Source: an uncultured Oscillospiraceae bacterium (GTDB lineage Bacteria > Bacillota > Clostridia > Oscillospirales > Oscillospiraceae). From it: a DNA stretch of 13,775 nt. Made by a program: the position numbers and the translations under genes. Of the stretch, positions 1-6,371 are shown one piece after another (position 1 is the first letter of the stretch; each line of letters opens with the position of its first letter). The notes under the pieces are model-generated. The model was not told the origin of the DNA and did no database searches. It worked only from the letters and a program-made list of their open reading frames with translations. The stretch is taken from positions 1-13,775 of the forward strand of contig CAAEKI010000107.1 of the NCBI GenBank assembly GCA_900756495.1, given 5' to 3'.

Positions 1-2503
1 AGATGGGCAGGCGGGTCTTATCCCCGGCGTCAAAGCGCTTGAGGGTCTGGGCCTCAAACTCGAACTTGCCCGATGGGGTCTGCAGGCCCTCGCCGTAGCG
101 GCCGTAGTACTCGCTGGGCAGGGGGGTGAGCTCGGGAGTGTCCTTCTTGCGGCCCTCGGCGAACCAGTTGAAGGCCAGGGGGTCCCGCCGCCCCTCGGGC
201 AGGGGGGGCACCACGTAGTAACCCTTCTTGAGGAGCTTGTGCCAGGAGATCTTCTTGGGCAGATCGGTGGCCTCGAAGTAGCGCTTCACCCAGTCATACT
301 CGCTGTTGCCCTCGCTGAAGACCTGCCACAGGCCCAGCTTGTTGGCAATGGCCTGGAAGATCTCAAAGTCCGACCTGGACTCGCCCAGGGGCTCGATGCA
401 CTTATGCTGGATGAAGATGACCCGCCAGTTGTTCTGGAGGTATGCCTTCTCGATGTAGCCGCCGGAGGAGGAAGCCTCGCCGATGTCCCAGCGCTCGAAG
501 TTGGTGCAGGCGGGCAGGATGATATCGGCGAACTTGGCCTCGCCCTCGAACCAGATGGACTGGTTGACCACGATCTCCAGGCTGTCGCACCGGTACATCT
601 GGGCAAAGCGGTTGGACTCGGGTTGGGTGCCGATATGGGATCCGCCGTACTTGTAGTACATCTTCACCGGCTCGTGTCCGGGGGCGGGGTACTGGACCTT
701 GCTGAACTGGGAGGTGACGGAGTAAACCCCCAGGTGATTGGACTCGGCCTTCTTATCCATGATAGCCTCTGGGATACGCAGGCGGGGGATAAGCTGGGTC
801 TCTGAGTTGACGGCGGGAGACTGGGGCATCCGGTTGTAGAGCGCGACACCCGCACCGGTGCTCATGTAGTCGCCGGAAAAGCCGCCGTCGGCATAGCCGG
901 GGAACCAGAATCGGGTGTCCAGGGGGGTACCGTACTGGAGGCCACCGAAGTTAACGCCCGGCTTGCCCACGCCCTGCATGAAGTTCAGGCACACCATGGC
1001 CCGGGCCCACTCGGTACCGAAAGCGGTGCGGCCGGCGGAGCCGAAGGAGGTGATGCCGCCGCAGGCCAGATAGGTCTTGTTGCGGGCCCACTCCTGGGCC
1101 AGGGCCCGGACGGTGCGGGCGGGCACGCCGGTGATGGACTCCTGCCACTCGGGGGTCTTGGGCACCCCGTCGGTGCGGCCCAGGACGTACGCCTCCCACT
1201 TGTCGAAGCCAAAGGTCCGCTTGGCCACATAGTCCTTATCGTAGGTCCCCTCGTTCATCCACACGTTGGCGATGGCGATGGCCATAGCCGCGTCGGTGGC
1301 GGGCCGTGGGGCGATCCAGCGCCCGCCCAGGAAGGCGGCGGTGGCGTTGAAATAGGGGTCGATATGTACCACCTTCATGCCCAGATCCTTAATCCATTGG
1401 CGGCGGACAGTGCCCTCCTGGGCAGCGTACACGCCGGCGGTGGACTCGGGGTCGGAGGACCAGAAGACAATCATCGTGGCGTTCTGCATGCAGTCCTCCA
1501 CGGTGGAGTAGGGCTCGCAGCCGCCGTACCGGGCGGATCCGCCGTAGTGGTGCATGGCACCCCAGGCGAAGCCCTCCCATGAGTCGGGATTCAGAGCCAC
1601 GTTGGTGGCGCCCAGGCAGTCAAAGAAGCGCTTGGTGCCGCTAAGGTAGTAGCCGATGTTGCCCCAGGTGTGGTGGGAGCCGCTGGAGTGGAAAATGGTA
1701 CCGGGTCCGTGTTCCCGGCGCACCCGGACGATCTCTTTGGAGACGATATCCAGCGCCTCCTCCCAGGAGATGCGCTCATAGCCCGAAATGCCCCGATTCT
1801 GGTAGTTGCGCTCACCATTGGGGTCAAAATCCACCCGCTTCATGGGGTAGAGCACCCGATTGGGCGAGTAGACCATGGACTTCCAGCCCAGGGCATAGGG
1901 CGTGGCTGTCATACGGCGGGGCGGGCTGAACTTCTTGCCCTTGGCGGTGATGGTCCAGGGGGCCGGGTCGTCCTGGTCGAACTCCAGGGGGGTGACCCGG
2001 ATGATCTTGTCGTTTTTCACATAGACAAAGACCGGACCGCCGTTGGTGCCGGTGACGTAGCGGGTGACGCCGTTGCCCATCTTGGTGCCATAGTTCTTGT
2101 AATAGAGCACGTCGGCCGCGAAGAACTTCAGCAGCAGCGAGGAAAACCACATGGCCGCATCGTCGGGGCCGTTAAGTACCAGGGAGCCGGTCTTGGCCGC
2201 GTTGACAAACTCCATCTGATCCCGGAAGATGGTGGCCACGTTGTTGGCCACCTCCAGGTTCTCAAAGATCATCTCTACGTCGGCCTCATAGATGCCCATC
2301 TTACCGGTCACCACACCGTTGCGGAACTCCAGCCACTGGCCGTGGCTGTTGTCCCGCAGCTTCATCTGGACGGTGACGTTCTTCTTTTTCAGCTCTTCCT
2401 TGAAGCCGGGCGCCACCGCTGCCAACGCGTTGAGCACCTTGTCCAGGGCAAACAGGGTTCCGCCAAGGATTGCCTTGTTGATGATCTGCCTGACATCTCT
2501 CAT
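1..2503 (-). CDS. Transhydroxylase-like molybdopterin enzyme, large subunit (3' end cut by window edge)
   Basis: An open frame of 834 codons starts at the ATG at 2503 (RBS-like GGAAGGATGG just upstream) and runs off position 1 with no stop. From about residue 134 it resembles the large subunit of pyrogallol-phloroglucinol transhydroxylase, a DMSO-reductase-family Mo/W-bis-pterin enzyme: NGGPVFVYVKNDKIIR, the segment SSHHTWGNIGY (about 275-285, with the presumed active-site His), and NPDSWEG, in which D307 and S308 correspond to the catalytic Asp and the Mo-ligating Ser. Later blocks FWSSDPE, FPGYADGG, SIWFEGEAKFADIILPAC and FNWFAEGR are also shared. There is no N-terminal 4Fe-4S motif and no Tat signal, so it is probably cytoplasmic; the family's Fe-S clusters sit in a small subunit, which would lie left of the window. 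Residues 1-133 are absent from the classical enzyme and look SCP2-like. About 170 C-terminal residues are missing. Family membership is firm; the substrate (a polyphenol or catechol-type aromatic) is a guess. Confidence 0.88.
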   Translation of the reverse strand, partial: MRDVRQIINKAILGGTLFALDKVLNALAAVAPGFKEELKKKNVTVQMKLRDNSHGQWLEFRNGVVTGKMGIYEADVEMIFENLEVANNVATIFRDQMEFVNAAKTGSLVLNGPDDAAMWFSSLLLKFFAADVLYYKNYGTKMGNGVTRYVTGTNGGPVFVYVKNDKIIRVTPLEFDQDDPAPWTITAKGKKFSPPRRMTATPYALGWKSMVYSPNRVLYPMKRVDFDPNGERNYQNRGISGYERISWEEALDIVSKEIVRVRREHGPGTIFHSSGSHHTWGNIGYYLSGTKRFFDCLGATNVALNPDSWEGFAWGAMHHYGGSARYGGCEPYSTVEDCMQNATMIVFWSSDPESTAGVYAAQEGTVRRQWIKDLGMKVVHIDPYFNATAAFLGGRWIAPRPATDAAMAIAIANVWMNEGTYDKDYVAKRTFGFDKWEAYVLGRTDGVPKTPEWQESITGVPARTVRALAQEWARNKTYLACGGITSFGSAGRTAFGTEWARAMVCLNFMQGVGKPGVNFGGLQYGTPLDTRFWFPGYADGGFSGDYMSTGAGVALYNRMPQSPAVNSETQLIPRLRIPEAIMDKKAESNHLGVYSVTSQFSKVQYPAPGHEPVKMYYKYGGSHIGTQPESNRFAQMYRCDSLEIVVNQSIWFEGEAKFADIILPACTNFERWDIGEASSSGGYIEKAYLQNNWRVIFIQHKCIEPLGESRSDFEIFQAIANKLGLWQVFSEGNSEYDWVKRYFEATDLPKKISWHKLLKKGYYVVPPLPEGRRDPLAFNWFAEGRKKDTPELTPLPSEYYGRYGEGLQTPSGKFEFEAQTLKRFDAGDKTRLPI

Positions 2504-2574
2504 CGTCTTTCCATCCTTCCTTCTTCGTCTTATCCCGAATGTAAGGAGTTTTCGCAGCTAAAAACGGAATACTT

Positions 2575-2597
2575 ATGGTATACCATGAGAATACCGC
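2575..2597. promoter_or_regulatory. Candidate GntR operator 1 (overlaps molybdoenzyme -10 and start)
   Basis: The perfect 12-bp palindrome ATGGTATACCAT (2575-2586) has the GTATAC core common to FadR/VanR-type GntR operators. One base later comes AGAATACCGC (2588-2597), which includes the -10 box of the leftward promoter. Both ten-base blocks (GGTATaCCAT and AGAATACCGC) recur at 2674-2694 in swapped order. Binding by the adjacent regulator is inferred. Confidence 0.55.
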
Positions 2598-2616
2598 TAT
2601 TTTATATCGGTGTCAA
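2588..2616 (-). promoter_or_regulatory. Sigma-A-type promoter for the molybdoenzyme
   Basis: Read on the minus strand, TTGACA (plus 2616-2611) and TATTCT (plus 2593-2588) are separated by 17 bp, the ideal spacing. Transcription would start near 2581, giving a leader of about 78 nt before the ATG at 2503. The start point lies inside the palindrome at 2575-2586, which suits repression by the divergent GntR regulator. Confidence 0.7.
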
Positions 2617-2630
2617 GTAGGATCACACCC

Positions 2631-2659
2631 TTTACAAGTAGAATTTTTACGTCTATAAT
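2631..2659 (+). promoter_or_regulatory. Sigma-A-type promoter for the GntR regulator
   Basis: TTTACA at 2631-2636 and a perfect TATAAT at 2654-2659 are separated by 17 bp. The start would be near 2666, leaving a 5' leader of about 68 nt that contains the second copy of the two-block motif (2674-2694). The two -35 boxes of the divergent promoters are only 14 bp apart. Confidence 0.75.
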
Positions 2660-2673
2660 AGGTGAAAAACACC

Positions 2674-2694
2674 AGAATACCGCAGGTATCCCAT
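2674..2694. promoter_or_regulatory. Candidate GntR operator 2 (in the regulator's leader)
   Basis: AGAATACCGC (2674-2683, identical to 2588-2597), one spacer base, then GGTATcCCAT (2685-2694, one mismatch to 2577-2586). An internal inverted repeat ATACC-GCA-GGTAT spans 2677-2689. It lies about 8-28 nt downstream of the predicted start of the regulator transcript, a position suited to autorepression. Confidence 0.5.
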
Positions 2695-2733
2695 TGTAGG
2701 CCAAACTTAACCGTAATAAAGGAGCCCCATGCC

Positions 2734-3438
2734 ATGTCTGAAGCACACAATACCGGCGTGCTGTCCCAGACTCCGGACAGCAAACAGCTGCAGGTCTATA
2801 AGCTCATTCGGGACGCAATTGTAAAAAACGAGTTTCCTCCCGGGACGGTCATGGTGGAGCGCAAGCTCTGTGATATCTACAATGTCAGCCGCTCCCCCAT
2901 CCGCAACGCCCTTCAGCAGCTCACCTTCGAGGGACTGCTCACCTATATGCCCGGGAAAGGCACTGTGGTTCCTGAATTCAATCTGGAGGACATCCTGGAG
3001 GTCTATGATCTGCTGGAGGTACTCCAGGTCTATGCGACCCGTCAATGCATCCATCAGCTGGACGCAGTGGCGGTGGAGACGATGAATATGATTCTCACCT
3101 CTGAGCGGGGAGCCCTGGAAAAGGAAGACCTGTATACCGCCTCCCAGTGGGATCAGCGCTTTCACGACTTTATTGTGGATCGCTCCAACAATCACCGGCT
3201 GAAGAATCTCTTTGACCAGCTGAACAATCAGCGGGTACGCTTTATCACCCCTACACTCAAAGATACGGATCACTACCAGTGTACCCTGAAGGAGCACGAG
3301 GACATATATCGCCACATTGTGGATCGGGATTCTGACGCCGCAGAGGCTGCCGTACGGCGGCATTATGCCACCTTGAAGCAGTATTACATCGCCATGCTCA
3401 TTAACAAGAACTATTTGGGCGGCACTTTAGCGAAATAA
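2734..3438 (+). CDS. GntR-family transcriptional regulator, FadR/FCD subfamily
   Basis: A DNA-binding regulator of 234 residues. The start at 2734 is chosen because AAAGGAG (2718-2724) sits 9 nt upstream; an in-frame GTG at 2662 would start inside the initial transcribed region and lacks an RBS. Residues about 20-88 form the GntR winged helix (LIRDAIVKNEFPPGTVMVER, then VSRSPIRNALQQL and a GLL...GKGTVV wing). Residues about 95-220 are helical and match an FCD effector domain, including the RFHDFIV and KEHEDIYRHIVDRD stretches that carry the conserved Asp/His metal-ligand region of the family. It is divergent from the molybdoenzyme and shares its operator region, so it most likely senses the substrate of that enzyme, as FCD regulators commonly bind small carboxylic or aromatic acids. 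The ligand itself is unknown. Confidence 0.92.
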   Translation: MSEAHNTGVLSQTPDSKQLQVYKLIRDAIVKNEFPPGTVMVERKLCDIYNVSRSPIRNALQQLTFEGLLTYMPGKGTVVPEFNLEDILEVYDLLEVLQVYATRQCIHQLDAVAVETMNMILTSERGALEKEDLYTASQWDQRFHDFIVDRSNNHRLKNLFDQLNNQRVRFITPTLKDTDHYQCTLKEHEDIYRHIVDRDSDAAEAAVRRHYATLKQYYIAMLINKNYLGGTLAK

Positions 3439-3485
3439 GAGATAAAAAGGGCCCGGAACGTATGTTCCGGGCCCTTTTTATCTCT
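3438..3485. terminator. Bidirectional terminator between regulator and deoC
   Basis: A perfect 22-bp inverted repeat (arms 3438-3459 and 3464-3485) with a 4-nt GTAT loop. The GC core GGGCCCGGAAC is flanked by five A's on one side and five T's on the other, so it works as an intrinsic terminator in both directions. It begins on the last base of the regulator's TAA stop and ends 24 bp short of the deoC stop on the other strand. Confidence 0.93.
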
Positions 3486-3508
3486 TTGGCTCTGCCATTC
3501 GCATCTGT

Positions 3509-4168
3509 TCAGTCTGTCTTTCCCGCCTTGACCAGCTTGACGATAGCAGAGGTACCCAAGCGGTCTGCCCCCAGCCTGAGGAAGTCCTCTGCATCAGCCA
3601 GGGTACGGATACCCCCCGCCGCCTTGATGCGCACCTCCGAACCGATGTGCCTGTGGAAAAGGGATACGTCTTCACGTGTCGCTCCGCCGGAAGAAAACCC
3701 GGTAGAGGTCTTGATGTAATCCGCCCCCGCCTCTGTTACCAGTTCGCAGAGCTTGACTTTCTCAGCCTCGGTGAGCATGCAGGCCTCTACAATGACCTTG
3801 AGGATACGGCCCTGACAGGATGCCTTGACTGCCTTAAACTCCGCCAGAATATCGTCCCACCGGCCATCTTTCACCCAGCCCAGGTTGACCACCATGTCAA
3901 TCTCATCCGCTCCACCCCGGATAGCGTCCTCTGTCTCGAAGACCTTGACCTCGGTAGTGGAATAGCCGTTGGGAAACCCGATGACGGTGCAAATTTTAAG
4001 GCTGTTGCCCACATGGTCCGCCGCCTGCCGCACATAAGCCGGGGGAATACACACGCAGGCGCAGCCGTACTTCAGGCCATCGTCACAGACCTCTCGGATT
4101 TCTTCCCAAGTGGCCTCCGGCCTGAGCAGGGTATGGTCGCAGTGTGAGAGAATTTCTCTGATATCCAT
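3509..4168 (-). CDS. deoC: Deoxyribose-phosphate aldolase
   Basis: A 219-residue class I aldolase that reversibly cleaves 2-deoxyribose-5-phosphate to glyceraldehyde-3-phosphate and acetaldehyde in cytoplasmic deoxynucleoside catabolism. The family signatures are intact: SHCDHTLLRPEAT near the N-terminus, catalytic Asp91 in ADEIDMVVN, Lys124 in LKVIVEA, the Schiff-base Lys153 in YIKTSTGF, and Lys182 in IKAAGGIR. Length is normal for the short bacterial form. AAAGGAG sits 8 nt before the ATG, and the gene begins 14 nt after the stop of the DUF362 gene, so it is the last gene of that operon. No other deo-pathway gene (deoA, deoB, pdp) is nearby, so this copy is not in a classical deo operon. 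Confidence 0.96.
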   Translation of the reverse strand: MDIREILSHCDHTLLRPEATWEEIREVCDDGLKYGCACVCIPPAYVRQAADHVGNSLKICTVIGFPNGYSTTEVKVFETEDAIRGGADEIDMVVNLGWVKDGRWDDILAEFKAVKASCQGRILKVIVEACMLTEAEKVKLCELVTEAGADYIKTSTGFSSGGATREDVSLFHRHIGSEVRIKAAGGIRTLADAEDFLRLGADRLGTSAIVKLVKAGKTD

Positions 4169-4182
4169 GGACGGGCTCCTTT

Positions 4183-5310
4183 CTATTTAACGGTAATCAA
4201 CTCATAGTTTCGGGCACCCACGCCCAGCTTTTCGGCGTGGGCAAGGCACACCCTCCAGTCGGTAATCGGGGTGGTGTTGGTGAAATGGTCGTGGTGGTCA
4301 CAGAAGCCGGGCTTGTGCAGATTTTCATCCAGCACCGAGCCAGGGATGGGCTGCTGACGCATACAGGCGTCGGCACAGGCCTGGTCCAGGGCCACCGGGT
4401 CGAAGGAGGCGAACATGCCCACGTCGGGGAGGATGGGCACGTCGTTCTCGCTGTGGCAGTCACAGTAGGGCGACACGTCCACCACCAGACTGATGTGGAA
4501 GTGTGGCCGCCCCGCCACCACCGCCTTGGCGTACTCGGCCATGCGGCAGGAGAGCTCCTCCATGGCGCAGTCGCTGCCCGCCGCGATGGCGTCAAAGTTG
4601 CACACCGCGATGCACCGGCCGCAGCCCACGCATCTGTCCAGGTCGAGGATTGCCTTTCTGTCTGCCCCGTAGGAGATCGCGCCGTGGGCACACTGGGTGG
4701 CACACCGGCGGCAGCCCACACACCGCCCGGCATCGATCTCCGGCTTGCCCTCGGCGTGCTGCTCCATCTTGCCCCGGCGGCTTCCGCAGCCCATGCCGAT
4801 GTTCTTCAGGGCCCCCCCGAAGCCAGTCTGCTCGTGTCCCTTGAAGTGGTTCAAGGAGATGAAGACATCGGCCTCCATGACAGCCTTTCCAATCTTGGCC
4901 GTGGTGATGTGCTCCGCCCCCTCTACCGGAACCTCCACATCGTCGTTGCCCCGCAGGCCGTCGCCAATGATCACCTGGCAGCCGGTGGACAGCGGGGTAA
5001 ATCCATTTTCATAGGCTGCGTCCAGGTGCTCCAGTGCATTTTTGCGGCGGCCTGGGTAGAGCGTGTTGCAGTCGGTGAGAAAGGGCACGCCCCCCAGGCT
5101 CTTCACCACGTCGGCCACCGCCTTGGCGTAGTTAGGCCGAAGGAAAGCCAGGTTGCCCGGCTCTCCGAAGTGCATTTTAATCGCTGTCAGCTTGTGCGCA
5201 AAGTCGATCTCCCCTATGCCCGCCGTTCGAATCAGCTTCTCCAGCTTCTCCAGCAGGTTGATGCCGGGACGGCATCTGAGATCAGAAAAATAAACCTTTG
5301 CCCCCTCCAT
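4183..5310 (-). CDS. DUF362 protein with two 4Fe-4S ferredoxin motifs
   Basis: A 375-residue iron-sulfur protein of unknown function. The ATG at 5310 is preferred over an in-frame ATG at 5358, because the latter would overlap the upstream gene by 40 bp, whereas 5310 follows that gene's TGA by 8 nt and has GGAGAGGAG upstream. Residues 1-190 form the DUF362 domain (KMHFGEPGN, CNTLYPGRR, LNHFKGHEQTGFGGALKNIGMGCGSR). Two classic CxxCxxCxxxC sites follow at C197/200/203/207 and C227/230/233/237, each able to hold a 4Fe-4S cluster. The C-terminal part has further conserved Cys/His (PYCDCHSEND, FCDHHDHF). No signal peptide is seen, so it is probably a cytoplasmic electron carrier or redox enzyme. 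The neighbours (membrane protein, deoC) do not reveal its partner. Confidence 0.9.
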   Translation of the reverse strand: MEGAKVYFSDLRCRPGINLLEKLEKLIRTAGIGEIDFAHKLTAIKMHFGEPGNLAFLRPNYAKAVADVVKSLGGVPFLTDCNTLYPGRRKNALEHLDAAYENGFTPLSTGCQVIIGDGLRGNDDVEVPVEGAEHITTAKIGKAVMEADVFISLNHFKGHEQTGFGGALKNIGMGCGSRRGKMEQHAEGKPEIDAGRCVGCRRCATQCAHGAISYGADRKAILDLDRCVGCGRCIAVCNFDAIAAGSDCAMEELSCRMAEYAKAVVAGRPHFHISLVVDVSPYCDCHSENDVPILPDVGMFASFDPVALDQACADACMRQQPIPGSVLDENLHKPGFCDHHDHFTNTTPITDWRVCLAHAEKLGVGARNYELITVK

Positions 5311-5318
5311 GGATGGGC

Positions 5319-5906
5319 TCAACTCCTCTCCTTTGTTGTCTTGTTGGGCGCGCTGCAATTCTTACCCTGACCCTCCGCGCCCGCCGTGGGTGTGTTCTTC
5401 ACCTCCTCCCGGTGGTCGGGAAGCAGGCGGTTGACCGCCACGGCCACCAAGATGCCCACCGCCGTCTCCCCCATGCGGACCAGGGCGTACAGATACCGGT
5501 CGTCTCCGCTGTGGTTGATGAGGAACACGCACAGTACGATAGCCCCAATGGAGCTGGCCGCAGGGCGGTGAATGGCATTGCACAGCCAGATCACCAGAAT
5601 CACTCCGCCCGCCAGAAGCACTCCGGTCAGCAAAGGGATCTCCAGCAGGTCGTCAACCAACAGCACCAGCAGGCCTGCCGCGCCGCCGATGGCGGTGCCA
5701 ATCAGCCGGGAGACGCCCTGCCGCACACTCTGCTCCACCGAGCCCTGCATACAGATAATGGCGGCAATACAGGCATAAAAGGGCCCGACCATGGCGGCCT
5801 CTCCCCCGCCGCTGCTCCAGAAGGGCAGAAAAATTAGAAAACAGATGCCAACTGCCACGGCGGTTTTGACATTCCGCATGCCCACTTTGGGCAGCCTTGT
5901 CCTCAT
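5319..5906 (-). CDS. FUSC / aromatic-acid-exporter-like (DUF939-type) membrane protein
   Basis: A 195-residue integral membrane protein. The ATG at 5906 is chosen because AAGGAGGAG lies just upstream; the open frame continues back to 6110 but would overlap the YbaB-family gene. After an amphipathic KVGMRNVKTAVAV start there are about six hydrophobic segments (about 14-30, 37-53, 66-84, 91-109, 117-131, 147-160), and a polar tail of about 33 residues. The pattern RNVKTAVAVG...GPFYACIAAI...QGVSRLIGTAIGGAAG matches the ArAE_1/DUF939 membrane half of the fusaric-acid-resistance superfamily. It lacks the large cytoplasmic C-terminal domain found in longer members. Transported substrate is unknown. 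Its stop lies 8 nt before the DUF362 start, so the two are translationally linked. Confidence 0.8.
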   Translation of the reverse strand: MRTRLPKVGMRNVKTAVAVGICFLIFLPFWSSGGGEAAMVGPFYACIAAIICMQGSVEQSVRQGVSRLIGTAIGGAAGLLVLLVDDLLEIPLLTGVLLAGGVILVIWLCNAIHRPAASSIGAIVLCVFLINHSGDDRYLYALVRMGETAVGILVAVAVNRLLPDHREEVKNTPTAGAEGQGKNCSAPNKTTKERS

Positions 5907-5934
5907 GTCCGCTCCTCCTTCCGCAGTAAGAAAT

Positions 5935-5962
5935 GGGGCGAACAGCTTACGCTGTCCGCCCC
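5935..5962 (-). terminator. Possible weak terminator or processing hairpin after the YbaB-family gene
   Basis: On the minus strand GGGGCGGACAGC and GCTGTTCGCCCC pair over 12 bp (one G-U) around a GTAA tetraloop, followed by ATTTCTT. The tail is a poor U-tract, so partial termination or mRNA stabilisation between the YbaB-family gene and the membrane-protein gene is as likely as full termination. Confidence 0.4.
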
Positions 5963-6015
5963 GCAACCCCGGCCGAAGGTCCGCCGTCCGGGCGTTTTTA
6001 CAACTATAAATCGCT

Positions 6016-6357
6016 TTAAAAGGGAAGGCCCAACCCGCCGGTGATTTGCTGCATATTGGCCGCCGCATCGCTTTCAGCGGCCCGGATCGCCTCGTTAACC
6101 GCAGCCACAATCATATCCTGGAGCATCTCCACATCGTCGGGATCCACTGCCTCCGGGTCGATGGTCAGGGCCAGGAGTTCCCGCTTGCCGCTCACCTTGG
6201 CCATCACCACGCCGCCACCGGCCTGGGCCTCGTACTCCTTGGCCTCCAGCTCGGCCTGCATCTTCTGCATGTCCTGCTGCATCTTCTGGGCCTGCTTGAT
6301 CATATTCATGTTGAATCCGCCGCCCATACCGCCGCGGCCGCCGTATCCCTTTGCCAT
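6016..6357 (-). CDS. ybaB: YbaB/EbfC-family nucleoid-associated protein
   Basis: A 113-residue DNA-binding protein. The Gly/Met-rich N-terminus (MAKGYGGRGGMGGGFNMNMI) leads into a helix with QAQKMQQDMQKMQAEL, then the family core with GGGVVMAKVSGKRELLALTIDPEAVDPDDVEMLQDMIVAAVNEA and the C-terminal MQQITGGLGLPF. Length and motifs are typical. AAAGGAG lies upstream of the ATG. It follows dnaX by 14 nt, the dnaX-yaaK order seen in Bacillus, where recR would come next; here recR is not present and a membrane-protein gene follows. Confidence 0.96.
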   Translation of the reverse strand: MAKGYGGRGGMGGGFNMNMIKQAQKMQQDMQKMQAELEAKEYEAQAGGGVVMAKVSGKRELLALTIDPEAVDPDDVEMLQDMIVAAVNEAIRAAESDAAANMQQITGGLGLPF

Positions 6358-6371
6358 ATCGGAAAACTCCT

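Noticed and set aside
1670..2620. A 316-codon plus-strand frame opposite the molybdoenzyme
   Set aside because: The minus strand encodes well-conserved transhydroxylase blocks throughout; the plus frame also reads through both divergent promoters.
4237..5370. A 377-codon plus-strand frame opposite the DUF362 gene
   Set aside because: Antisense of a clear two-cluster iron-sulfur protein; composition biased to His/Val/Gly/Ala as expected from complementing high-GC codons.
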